Of a stretch of DNA of 64,000 bases, positions 54,156-64,000 are shown in pieces; position 1 is the first letter of the stretch, and each line of letters starts with the position of its first letter. Origin of the DNA: Gonatopus flavifemur (lineage: Eukaryota; Arthropoda; Insecta; Hymenoptera; Dryinidae); the NCBI GenBank assembly GCA_018340375.1, contig JAFFJZ010000070.1, positions 496,001 through 560,000 of the forward strand, given 5' to 3'. The notes under the pieces are model-generated. The model was not told the origin of the DNA. It was given only the letters and a program-made list of their open reading frames with translations, and ran no database searches. The position numbers were made by a program, and so were the translations under genes.

Positions 54156-55549
54156 AGATTGTGTTCAAGTTATTGGAAACGGGACAAGAATTCAGAAGCG
54201 AAAAAGACTTCTATTATTCAATATACATGATTTATACAAAAAATTTGAAGAATCAAATCCTGATGAAAAGATTGGACAGACACAATTCCAAACTCTACGT
54301 CCACGTGATTGTATATCTGCTGGCAAAAGTGGAACGCATAATGTGTGTGTATGTAAAATTCACCAAAATGTGAAATTGCAGTTGATTGGATTAAAAAATG
54401 AGTTGCGAAAAAATGCCAATATACCTTCAGAAAGCTCTGATGACTTGATTGAAAGCTCCGTTTGCAAAAAACCTGCATCGTCATGTTTTTTTTCTAAGTG
54501 TACCAAGTGTCCAGGGGTGAATTTTGTTATTGAGAAATTAAAATTATTGCTCGATAGAAATAATATGAAGGAAATCACGGTTAGCCAGTGGAGAAGTACT
54601 GACAGGTGAAAAAATGAGTTGACGCTAATCACTAATATAATTTCTGCATGATATAAATGATTTTAATAAAATCTAATCTAATCTATTTGATCTACTCTAT
54701 GTTTCGAAATTCACAGAAGTGAAATCGTTCAAAAAAAGTACAACACAGAAGATTATTTAATTGATTTAACAAAAGAATGGCCTGTGTTTGTGAGGAACGA
54801 TTTCCTTGCTAAATCCCAAGCGTCTCATTTCATCAAGCAAAAGGAATCTGTTGAAGCTGGAGATTTTGCGGGAAATTATTCGTTCTTTGTGCAAGACGCT
54901 ATCCAATCTCACCATTGGTCTAACAATCAGGCCACTCTTCATCCGTATGTGGTGTATTATAGAATGGTGAAGTGAAGCATGAAAATCACGTAATCATTTC
55001 AGAAAAAACTAGCCACGATGCCAGTTCAGTTCATCTTTTCAATTCCAAGTTGATTAAATTTCTAAAAACTAAATTTGGAGCTGATAACACTAAGAAGATT
55101 TTATATTTTTCAGATGGAGCAGCTTCACAATATAAAAATGAATATAACTTCGCTAATTTAACAAACCACAAAGATGATTTTAATGTTGAAGCAGAATGGA
55201 ACTTCTTTGCTACGTCTCACGGCGAAGGATCATGTGATGGCTTAGGAGGAAGCGTGAACAGACATGCTTATCGAGCTAGTCTTCAACGTGACAATGATAA
55301 GCATATCACAACTGCCCTTTTATTATTTGAATGGGCCAAAAATTCGTTTCTAAAATTAATTTTCACTTTTGCTCTCAAGAAAAACATGACTCTCATGAAC
55401 AGAAATACAAACTACGTTCTGAACAGTCTGTAACGATTAAAAATACTCGTCAGTTCCATTGTCATAAAGCTGTAGATGGTGTATCACTTCAGTGCAAATT
55501 TTTTTCTGAGGATACAAAGATTATTACTAATAAGGTTTTTAAAGAATAA
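54156..55549 (+). pseudogene. long-TIR element transposase-like gene, 3' part
   Basis: Continues from 50804 with KDCVQVIGNGTRIQKRKRLL, an FQTLRPRDCIS segment, a cysteine-rich CVCKIHQNVKLQL, a CTKCPG segment and VSQWRSTDR. An intron is likely at 54608-54716 (GTGAAA...TTCACAG); its removal restores the frame. After it come FVRNDFLAKSQASHF, DFAGNYSFFVQDAIQSHHW, a 1-bp frameshift near 54967, FSDGAASQYKN, FFATSHGEGSCDGLGGSVNR, a second frameshift near 55345 and a histidine-containing tail to 55549. Conserved acidic residues in DFAGNY, SDGAASQYKN and CDGLGG are candidates for a catalytic centre. Family resemblance is to uncharacterised insect transposon proteins. The copy is dead. Confidence 0.6.
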
Positions 55550-55564
55550 TAAGAAAAATGCTGT

Positions 55565-56218
55565 TTTGCTGAAGCTTGATTTTTCCTTTTTTGTTTGTGT
55601 TCTCTATGTCTTTGTTGATCTATAAAAAATTTATTTCATCCGTTTAATTTGTAAATCATGCATAAAACATGAAATTTGATTGAAAACTGATTCTTGATTG
55701 CAAAATACTTTTTTCTACTGATTATAATAGACTGGATTTGAAGCCGAGTCAAACCAGTGCTCATCGCCCGCGGTTGAATGAATTAATATTGTTTAAACTA
55801 ATTGCGGGCAGTGAAATTTTGTTGTTGAATATTCAACTCAAGTGTATAACACGTGTAACTAAAAAAAAAATTTCATTATGTGAGGGAGAAGTCACTGAAA
55901 TTTGTATTTGTTTACTTTAAAGTTAATCAACAATATGATAATATATGAATAATCCCATGGTTTGAATTTCTCATCAAAATATGAATATTCAACAACAAAT
56001 CCTGAGCATTTCATTGGAATATCTGTAACGGTTTCTTTGCAATCGATTTTTCAATTATAAGTGCTCAAAATTTCCATTACAACAAAAATTGTTGTTGAAA
56101 TGAAAATTATGAAAAACTGTTTCAGGGTTTGATTACTGATAATGACTACTCCACATTGAATTATATGAACTTGAATTTCATGTGGAAAATGGGAGGTCCA
56201 TTTGAGGTGATCTTACTC
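55565..56218. repeat. right long terminal inverted repeat
   Basis: Inverted partner of 49079-49735; includes CTTCTCCCTCACATAATG read inverted and ends GGTGATCTTACTC at 56218. Confidence 0.8.
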
Positions 56219-58224
56219 ATATGTAAGCCTTTTTCGACCACGCGATCAGCGTTTTCGGTTTAGCTGAGATCGTTGAAGCATAAGTTAGCTAGGGTAGGAA
56301 TGTCTTTAGGTAGGTTTCGGTCAGAGGTTTGATACCCGTTGAAGGAAGGATAACATTCAATACTTGAATGTGCGGTGGATTGAATTCTGTCTTCCAAAAT
56401 CCCTTGATTTTCGAACATTAGTTCAATCTAGAAATGATTTTTTTTTTTCAATTCGAAACACAATTTCTTTCATATTTCCACGGAACAATTGTTGAGAAAA
56501 ATCTCCTCAAGTTATTCTCATCAATACAGTTGTTTATTACGTTTGAATAATACGACAAAAGGTAGAGGATTTTCTCTCATACCCCTTACAACGGTCGCAC
56601 GCATTTCACGCGCATAAGATGCAAGCTAGTTGCGTGCAACTCCGCCCGCAATTCACGCAACAAAAAGCGACGCACATGGATCTGACTTTGCAAGTGAATC
56701 GAAACTCTGAAACGCACACAATTTGCTTGTAATCTCCGCGCAAGATGTTTTATGGATAGTTATGAAGAAATACTGAACAACCAACCTTTTGATGTGCTTT
56801 GCCATAAAATTTGGAATGGTATCAAAGAACTCTTTCCTCAATGCATCACAATTGAACTAATTCTAGCATGGAGCTCTGAATGCCTGCAGGGAGCCTAGAA
56901 AAAAATCTTGTGTCAATGAAGTGGAAGGGAAATCAATTTCACCATATTGCGTCGCCCCATTCATAATTGGCTCTTCATTTCAGGTCGTCATATGATCGGA
57001 AATCATCTTAAGGCTATGAATTCGACCATACGGCAAATCAATGCAGAAAGGGTTCATGATGAACGCATTTGGAACTGTAGAAATTCAAAATGGATGCATC
57101 AAGAACTCGTTCTGAACTGTTATGCTTTGTGGGAGTCGATACTCCCTCATAAAATTCAAAGCTCCATGACTTCTAGCACTGTAGGTTGCTTTGAGTCCTA
57201 TATACGCTTTCCATCAGCATATATTAATAGAAACGTTTCTGTGAGAACTGATAAGAATTGCTAAAAAACAATTACATTCCGCCAAAAGTTCTAGTGATTT
57301 TCGAAGGATAATACCAACATAGATTCATGAAAATGTTATAAACCCGGATGAGAGTGTGCGTAAACTCTTCGCTCAGCACCAAATATATCTTGAAATGTCT
57401 GTTTGTGAGTCGTATGATGAAAAAACGTCGATGAAAAATCGTTGATAGAAAATCATTGATGGAAAATCCTGATGGTGCATGGTATATCAAAAGTGTCTGA
57501 GGACAATTATACTTTCTTCCCTCCAGTTGTTAGCACATGATCATCCTTTAGTCCGTAGTTTCCTTCAGAATCACACATGCGCATATAGCACCAAAAAGTA
57601 ATATCAATACATTCAGAAACGTCTTCCGGGGAATTAGAATGTCCCATATGCTTAGGGTGTCCAGGAAACGTCGCATGTATATACCGAGGATGTTCAAATA
57701 TCCGCCAATGTTTTATTGAGGTTTCCATGAAATGTTTATGGGACATTTAAAATGAAAATTTGATAGTAATCAAGTTTGTGTCGAATCCTTGGATATTCTT
57801 CATTTGAAAGAGATACATCTGAACTACGGTTCCCCACCCTTGGGGAAGTTTTCCTCGTTCATGCTAAATTTCCTTGTTCTCCCCCCTATTTTTTCCTCGA
57901 AACTATAACGGCTCACTTTTGATAAACGATGAATTCAGAAATTCTAGTTATGAAAGTCAAATGAATGATAGTCTCAGAAGGAAACTATCAAAACCAAAAG
58001 GAGATCAAGATTGTATAATTCTCAGAAAAAGTCACAATGAGCCCACAAATTACCCGAAACTAACCCAGACCGCATAGAGGGGGTGTGTGAAAGGAGAACG
58101 GGGAATTATGACGAATGTGAGTGAATCGCACACAATATTGAATAAAATAAAAACATACAATTGAGATAAAAGTGATAGATACAAAAGGTGGGCTTATACG
58201 GCACCAAACAACTACAGCAACCCA
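56219..58224. other. non-coding stretch, no recognisable gene
   Basis: Short ORFs only. One on the minus strand at 57746-57507 (HATFPGHPKHMGHSNSPEDV) looks protein-like but I do not recognise it. A cluster of CACGC/GCGTG-containing words lies near 56590-56660. Confidence 0.35.
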
Positions 58225-58472
58225 TACAGGACAGTCGCCGGAGAATTACGTCGCATCTCCGTAGAATTGAGGGAGGAGGAGGAAGGGGGCGGTGGATATA
58301 ACGTGGTACGATGGAGAAGCAACATAGAGGCGATGGTGAAATGTCCGAGCCGTTTTTTCTGGCGGACATTTCTGCGTTTCCTCTACGCTGCTTCTCCGTC
58401 GTACCACGTTATATCCACCGATCCCTTTTTCTCTCCCTGAATTCCACGGAGAGGCAACGTAGGTGTCCTGCG
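58225..58472. mobile_element. foldback element with a strong central hairpin
   Basis: Arms 58290-58350 and 58360-58420 pair over about 60 bp (left CGGTGGATATAACGTGGTAC; right inverted CGGTGGATATAACGTGGTAC), separated by a T-rich loop. Weaker pairing continues outward to about 58225 and 58472 (AGGACA/TGTCCT). No ORF is supported. Confidence 0.7.
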
Positions 58473-58723
58473 TGGGAAGGAAAAAAACAGCCGCCGAAAA
58501 TCGACCGAGTCAAACAACGAAAAGAGATTCTACTAAATGAGTAAAGGAATCGATTCAATACTGGCCAATCAGTGCAAATGCAAAACCCACATGCACTGGA
58601 AAGGCAGCCACGCGCTTTCCTTTATTATTCCTATGTAACTTAGCGGGAACTTCGGCACCCCGCGCAAGAAAAATCAATATGCGAAAAGAAGAGGATATCG
58701 CCACGACGTATTCCCAAAAAATA

Positions 58724-60003
58724 CCAGGTGTACCGGTATGAAGTGAGCGTCAAGATACGTTTGTGTCAATAGGGAACATTTGTTGTGAACGAGCCTCAAT
58801 CTTTGTTCTGTTTCGTTGGTATGACATCTGTCAAACATATTCAATAAACATCGAGTGATTGAACAATCAACATCATATTCTTCCATCGTGTTGAAAATGT
58901 GGAATTTTGTACCAGAAAGTGATGATCTGCGGAAAGCAATAATTTTTTGCTTCCATTTGAAGGAACGTGCTGCAGAGTCGCATCGAATGCTTGTCGAGGC
59001 ATATGGTAATCATGCTCTATCATAAGCAACATGCAAAAGATGGTTTTAACGGTTCAGAGATAATGATTTTGATGTGAGAAATGGAGAATGTGAAAGACCA
59101 CCAAAAAAGTGTGAAGACGCCGAACTGCTAGCAATATTGGATGAAAGAGATACTCTGAGTCGAAAGCAAATGGCAGTAATTTTAATTGTTCCACAACAAA
59201 AAATTTCTGACCGTTTGGAAACTCTAAGAAAGATCCAAAAGTGTGGAAAATGGGTGCCACATGAATTGAATGAAAGATAGATGGAAAACCGAAAGAACAC
59301 TTGTGACATTTTGCTTCAAAGACACGAGAGGAAATCAGTTTCGCATCGAATTGTTACTGGCGATGAAAAATGGATTTATTTTAAGAATCCTGAACGGAGA
59401 AAATCATGGGTTAATCCGGGACAACCATCAACATCGATTGCAAAACCAGATCGATTTGGCAAGGAGGCAATGCTCTGTGTTTGGTGGGACAAAAAAGGTT
59501 TGGTGTATCATGAGTTCCTAAAACCTGGTGAAACTGTTGATACTAATCGCTCTAGACAACAACTGATCAATGTGAACCATTCACCGATCGAGAAACAACC
59601 AGAATGGGCCAGGAGACACGGCAAAGTAATTTTGATGCACGACAATGCACCTGCACACGAAGCGGTTCAGGATGCAATCAAAGCACTTGGCTGGGAGCTG
59701 CTACCCCACCCACCGTATTCACTAGATTTGGCCCCTTCCGACAACCATTCGTTTTCATCGATGGGACACGCATTGGCTGAGCAGCACTTCGATTTCTACG
59801 AAGGAGTCGAAAATTGTGTATCCGATTAGTTTCCTCCAAAGAACGATCATTTCGATTGGCATGGTATCCACAAATCGCCAGAAAGGTGATCAAAATGTGT
59901 AGAAAGCGATGGTCAATACTGTGAATGAATTTTTTTCACTTTCCCATTCGCAATTGGTGTTTCATTTTCACAAAAAATACTCATTTCATACCAGTGCACC
60001 TGC
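58724..60003 (+). mobile_element. full-length Mos1-type mariner (1280 bp)
   Basis: The left TIR begins CCAGGTGTACCGGTATGAAG at 58724 with TA before it. The right end, inverted, reads GCAGGTGCACTGGTATGAAA and ends at 60003. The TA on the right is not preserved (TGA). The size is close to the 1286 bp of Mos1. Confidence 0.85.
58897..59928 (+). pseudogene. Mos1-type mariner transposase with five stops
   Basis: A single register of 343 codons runs from ATG at 58897 to TGA at 59926, close to the 345 residues of Mos1-type transposases. In-frame stops fall at 59023, 59047, 59278, 59827 and 59887; no frameshift is needed. Seen are the N-terminal IFCFHLKERAAESHRMLVEA, GKWVPHELNER (mariner signature), VTGDEKWIYF (first Asp), MHDNAPAH (second Asp) and LAPSDNH (third Asp). 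The spacing between the last two is 32 rather than 34 residues because two codons are missing. The C-terminus matches (a GIHKSPER segment). Confidence 0.9.
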
Positions 60004-60967
60004 TGAGATATTATTGATAGAGGGAACTCACCGACTTCAGTACCAAAGCAAAAAAGAAATCCAAGATTGTACCCAATATGGCACGTGACACAATTCTGGG
60101 AATACGAATTAACTGCCCTCAAGATCGAGACTGATTGTCTTGCGAATGTAGCGAGAATTGGTGAGCGAAATTCCATCCCCTCTGAATTACATAATTCAAA
60201 ATTAGGCCAACGGTGGCCCTATTTGCGAATTCGAAGCGTATTCCCAATAGCACGTGGCCCCATGGACGTAGATAGCATGAGCACCGACCGTGTGGAAATT
60301 TCCCTTCATAGGCCAGACCGGGTTCCACAAGCGTTTCATCTTGCGGCAGTGGCGATATATGTTCCCCTCTCTCTCACGGTGGTCCTATGCCATTGACTAT
60401 GTACCTGTTCCCCACCCGGCAAGCATTTCAAGCAAACTAGAGGAAAAGAATGAAGAAGAAAGCGAGAAAGCAAGAGAAAGAATTCAAATTCGTATCAGTT
60501 GGCAATCACACGGCTGTGAGATCCTTGAGAGACTTTATACAATGCAGTTTTCTTTATAATCTCGGTAAGAGTCTTTCTTAACGGCTATAATTTCCAATTC
60601 GCGACATCGCCGAGAGCGAGAGAGAATTACAAAAATTCCATGTGACGAGGTATTCAGGAAATATCACGTCACAAAATATGGCGAAGAACATGGGAATTCG
60701 GCAAGTTTATGAAGAGGAATAGGGGAAGCTTTTCTGCAGGCAAGCATAACAAATTGATGTTCTCAAGACGTTTGGACAACGTGCTCTTGAGAACTGAGGA
60801 CTACGGAACCATTAACGTATTCCTTGGAGAACACCAACGTTCAGGAAACCTTTATTGAATGTTGAATGAAGCTATGGGAATCCGGAGATCAAATGAACGT
60901 TCGTTGAACGTAAATTTATCTAAACTCGACGTAAAATTAATCTATTCGGCTTGCATTCTGTTGGGGG
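60004..60967. other. non-coding stretch
   Basis: No gene or element recognised; only short unremarkable ORFs. Confidence 0.35.
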
Positions 60968-61597
60968 CAGTGATGTAAAATGACCGGTCATAAGTAATTC
61001 AGTCACGTCATGGTCATTATGACTGTTATATGATCGTCATTGACGGTCAGGTTTCTCATAGTTTGTAAGTGAAACTCGCATCAAACCGCCAATCATATTT
61101 TTGATTTTATGAGAAGTTGCCAATCGAAAAATGGTCGATGAGTTTATAAATTTAGGAACACATATATTTTCGTACATCTCAGCTCATGTTCCAGAAGCTT
61201 GCCCTCATACTCCAGAGTATCAGTGCACCTCTCTTCAATTCATCAGGAAAATAAAGAAAACCGATACTGCAAAGTCCGAGGGTAAGGTTTTGGAACATGA
61301 GCTTATTTATATCAACTAGGTTGATGTGCCTCCATGGTTTTCAAGGAACGAGGTACTATTTTGATGTTTCTGATGGTAATGAATGATGAATTACAAATTC
61401 TAAGTGATTTGTTTCATTGAAAGAACTTGGAAAAAATTTTTATAATTTTCAGATGTTAGCTTGGCGATCAAAAATTATTATGACTGGTCAGTGTGACCTG
61501 CCCGTCAAAACTGGGAAAAATTTCCCTTGTCAAGTAACAGTCATGACCGTCACATGACCAATCATTTTACCGATCAATAGACGGGTTTACATCACTG
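60968..61597. mobile_element. hAT-type non-autonomous element (630 bp)
   Basis: Ends CAGTGATGTAAAATGACCGG and (inverted) CAGTGATGTAAACCCGTC; CAGTGATG is a classic hAT terminus. Flanks GTTGGGGG and CTTGGGGT are an imperfect 8-bp duplication. Multiple ATGACCGTCA/TGACGGTCA-like words recur subterminally on both sides. No transposase is present. Confidence 0.75.
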
Positions 61598-61629
61598 CTT
61601 GGGGTTGTTTAAACGTTTGTCTATATAAG

Positions 61630-62130
61630 ATCTACGCATACAAGCTACGTCAACGTGAACGTAAGGACCGGAAGGTTGCGCAGATCTCGTATACGGTCCC
61701 TGCGCATCCTTTTTTACGTTTACGTAGCTTGTGTGCTTTGGCCTTTAAGGTCTAGCCACACAAGTACGTAAACGTGAACGTAAAGAACGGGAGGATGAGC
61801 ATTACGGAAAATCGGCTCTGTGCGCAGCCGTTTACGTTTACGTTTGTCTTCACGGATGGGGGCCAAATCAACGAAAAACCAAATCAACGGAACCGTTAGT
61901 TGGAAAGAATAAGACATTATACATTATACATCTCTTCCTTTTCAACCAATCGTTTCGTTGATTCGGCCCCCATCCGTCTTCACCACCTTGTGCAGCTGAA
62001 CCCTAATGGTCTGTCCACACAGACAGAAGAACGGAGAACGCAGACGTAAACGGCTGCGCAGATCTGGTATACGGTCTGCGCGTATCCGTTCCCACGTTTG
62101 AGTTAGTTATGTAAACAGACCATTAAAGGT
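61630..62130. mobile_element. cluster of three related palindromic MITEs
   Basis: Three consecutive inverted-repeat units (about 61630-61740, 61741-62010 and 62011-62130) share ACACAAGCTACGTAAACG-type and CTGCGCAGATC-type words. The ends of the outer two contain AATGGTCTG or AAGGTCTAG. The middle one is interrupted by the hAT MITE at 61854-61975. Exact borders are approximate. Confidence 0.55.
61854..61975. mobile_element. hAT-type MITE, copy 2 (122 bp)
   Basis: Same element as 27486-27606: ends GGATGGGGGCCAAATCAACG and inverted GGATGGGGGCCGAATCAACG. A perfect 8-bp duplication GTCTTCAC lies at 61846-61853 and 61976-61983. Confidence 0.9.
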
Positions 62131-63357
62131 TCTCAAAAATTCCAGTATTGTCTGAGTGATGACTTCAATCTTAATAATTGAATGATGAACATTAGCAACA
62201 AAGAATGGAATTCTCACCAAGGAACGTTAAAAACGTGGAAAAACACATCGAATACATAAAAAAATCCCGAAGAATTATTCTCAAAGAAGATGTAGAAATG
62301 AGGTACCAAATTGTTCCGCGAAACAACCTATTCATGCCTTGAAAAAAATCACTTTCCAAAAAGGATATGAAATCATCATGGAATGCCAAGTACATTTGGT
62401 TTTCCAAATAGTAAAGAAACGGAAAAAGGCTGTACTGTTATCTCAAAGAATCCAAATTCTCTACTAATTTCCTTCGACTTTTTAATCGACCTCGAAGTGG
62501 TGAATAACTTGGTATTACGTGAGGAACAAGTTGATATCCGAAGATGAATCAAAAAACAAAATCCAATTCCAATTTTTTAGAATTGCTTTTATCAAATTTC
62601 ACCCACATGAAACACGGCATGGCCAATACAGAAACTTATGAAGCAGTTGACCATGAGATACCCGAAAATTAATGTGTAACCATCATTTTCTGGAGTACTG
62701 AACAGTAATTTTTTACGCAAAGCTAACATCAGAATGTCTTGACACACTAATTTTCTATGGAACTTCTTTTTGTATTTGAGAACATCTATTAACCACGCCA
62801 AGTCTTTCATGCCGGTGACATTCGATGGATGCAATACTGAACCAGAGGGCTCCGCCCCCTGACTGCTTCGCTACGCTCAACAGTTCGACCCCCTTCAAAA
62901 TTCGCTCGCATTTTGAAAAGTTCAGATATCCGGGGATACATGAAAAGGCACTCATCGGTTTTTCACTCGATTGGAAAACTTTGTGAATGACTTTTTAATA
63001 TCAGGAAAGCCTGAAACTTATCGCCTACCATTCTTGATACCATCTCCAGATGATTCAGAAACATGTACCTGAAGAACTGCAGAATTTCAACTATCCTGAT
63101 AAAAATGAAGCCTGGGAGCGCGACAAAAGCGTGAGCTGAGAGTCATTTGAGCGTAATGAGCGAAACGAAGAGTTATTTAGGCGTAATTTAGAAATGAATT
63201 GGAATATTTTCAGGCTCCATTTGTTTCAATAGCTACTCACTTTTGAATTCTCACTAGTGCGCAGTTGTTATAACGTCAATCAGCTCTTGAAGAGTCTTCG
63301 AATGCAGTGAAGCTTACGCGGGAAGATCGAAATTATTATTTTCTTCCAACACTGGAG
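62131..63357. other. non-coding stretch with hairpin
   Basis: No gene recognised. A hairpin TTCAAAAT-TCGCTCGC-ATTTTGAA lies near 62896-62919. Nearby GCTTCGCTACGCTC and GAGCGTAATGAGCGAAACG motifs (62870, 63149) resemble the one at 5812-5826. Confidence 0.4.
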
Positions 63358-63670
63358 CCCAGATTTTGATTCAGCACCCTTTGAGATCCCTGGAACCCAT
63401 GTTATATATCACAATACCATCTTCTTCATTAGAGCAGGAATGACTATATTCACGTGTGCCGTATTGGATTCGTCATTTTCGATTCATTTTTTGACATCAG
63501 ATTTCGATTCCCCCCCCCTCCAAAACCCCTAGGACCCATGTTTCATATAAATCTGTCCACAAATGCGAAGTTGAGTAAATTCACGCCCACCATCTTGAAT
63601 TCGTTTTCCGACGTCAGATTTGAATTCCTCACCCTCCAAAACCCCTGAGACTCATGTTTCATAATAATTC
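63358..63670 (+). repeat. tandem repeat of about 116-138 bp, three copies
   Basis: CAGATTT landmarks lie at 63360, 63498 and 63614, each followed by GATTC or AATTC, a C-rich run, CCC(T/C)-GA(A/C)CCATG-type sequence and TTTCATATAA-like sequence. Confidence 0.65.
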
Positions 63671-63720
63671 ATCGATTCAAACCAAGATAACGAATATTCA
63701 AAGACTGCGGAGAAAATGAC

Positions 63721-63738
63721 ATATATATATATATATAT
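63721..63738. repeat. (AT)9 microsatellite
   Basis: Nine AT units followed by GTATAC. Confidence 0.9.
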
Positions 63739-63916
63739 GTATACAGCGCAGGAAATTTCCTCTGAGATCACCTATTTTGCCAGGAAGAAATTGACGGAGA
63801 ATAGAAGGTCTAGTCCGATTGCAATAAAACAAGAATAGTCCTTGGGGAATGGTTTGAAGAAGGTCCTCTATAAATTTCATTCAATTTGATCCACCCGGTC
63901 CAGAGTTATCCCAAAT

Positions 63917-63939
63917 ACAGACAGACAGACATACAGACA
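63917..63939. repeat. (ACAG)n-like microsatellite
   Basis: ACAGACAGACAGAC followed by ATACAGACA; short tetranucleotide repeat. Confidence 0.8.
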
Positions 63940-64000
63940 ACCCCACGGATTGTTGTGATGGTTCTGCCTTGAATCCATACACAAAGGCGCATGTAGGTTT

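Larger units (their letters stand above)
49079..56218. mobile_element. 7.1-kb element with TIRs of about 650 bp, carrying a spliced transposase-like gene
   Basis: GAGTAAGATCACCTCAA begins at 49079 and, inverted, ends at 56218. Matching inverted sequence continues to about 49735 and back to about 55565, with shared blocks such as CAGTGACTTCTCCCTCACAT and GCGGGCGATGAGCAC. Removing the internal piggyBac leaves about 3.8 kb. The coding region is at 50145-50804 plus 54156-55549. No convincing target duplication was found (left ...GGAATA, right ATATGT...). Long TIRs suggest a Sola-like or other less common superfamily; I do not claim one. Confidence 0.8.

Noticed and set aside
49070..56225. Target-site duplication of the long-TIR element
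   Set aside because: Left flank GGAATA and right flank ATATGT share only ATA, too short and ambiguous to call.
56219..56330. Upstream continuation of the errantivirus Pol on the far side of the long-TIR element
   Set aside because: None of the minus-strand frames resembles integrase or RNase H, so the retroelement seems truncated at 49078.
57507..57746. Host coding exon on the minus strand
   Set aside because: The ORF looks protein-like but has no supporting splice sites, motifs or neighbours.

Overview
The window looks like a gene-poor, AT-rich, repeat-dense stretch of an arthropod nuclear genome, most probably an insect. The evidence is its transposon content (Mos1-type and other mariners, piggyBac with introns, Transib, P-element/THAP9-like and pogo/Tigger-like transposases, RTE/BovB-like LINEs, gypsy/errantivirus-like retroelements), eukaryotic splice sites and a polyadenylation signal. 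There are no operons and no bacterial or organellar genes. I cannot name the species.

Layout. 1-6.3 kb: a mariner N-terminal remnant, a gag fragment, a TA-flanked TIR element and two broken RTE LINEs, one with an inverted 5' part. 6.3-8.6 kb: an internally deleted two-ORF LINE. 8.9-9.7 kb: four copies of a 42-bp GC-rich repeat beside a TATA promoter. 11-17.5 kb: three RTE LINE copies, one inserted with a 9-bp target duplication into a P-element-like transposase. 17.9-21.4 kb: foldback MITEs and local duplications. 21.4-25.7 kb: two Transib copies in inverted orientation. 25.9-31.8 kb: a 173-bp tandem array, a decayed gypsy element and nested MITEs. 32.1-33.4 kb: a complete mariner with an uninterrupted 354-residue transposase, the only clearly intact long ORF. 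36-37.4 kb: a pogo-like transposase split by an RTE LINE. 39.1-41.4 kb: a 2.35-kb element with terminal inverted repeats whose whole interior is short tandem repeats. 41.5-42.1 kb: two spliced exons of an unrecognised gene. 43.5-45.2 kb: an RRM/F-box/LRR-like pseudogene. 45.3-49.1 kb: errantivirus-like integrase and envelope remnants interrupted by a TIR element. 49.1-56.2 kb: a 7.1-kb element with TIRs of about 650 bp carrying a spliced transposase-like gene, itself split by a nearly intact piggyBac. 58.7-60.0 kb: a full-length Mos1-like mariner with stops. 60.9-63.9 kb: hAT-type and palindromic MITEs, tandem repeats and microsatellites.

The genes do not form a pathway. The region is a transposon graveyard whose nested insertions give relative ages: piggyBac is younger than the long-TIR element, RTE is younger than P and pogo, a hAT MITE is younger than a mariner MITE, and that is younger than the repeat it sits in. 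The most unusual items are the repeat-filled TIR element, the long-TIR element with its unplaced transposase, and the 42-bp array.
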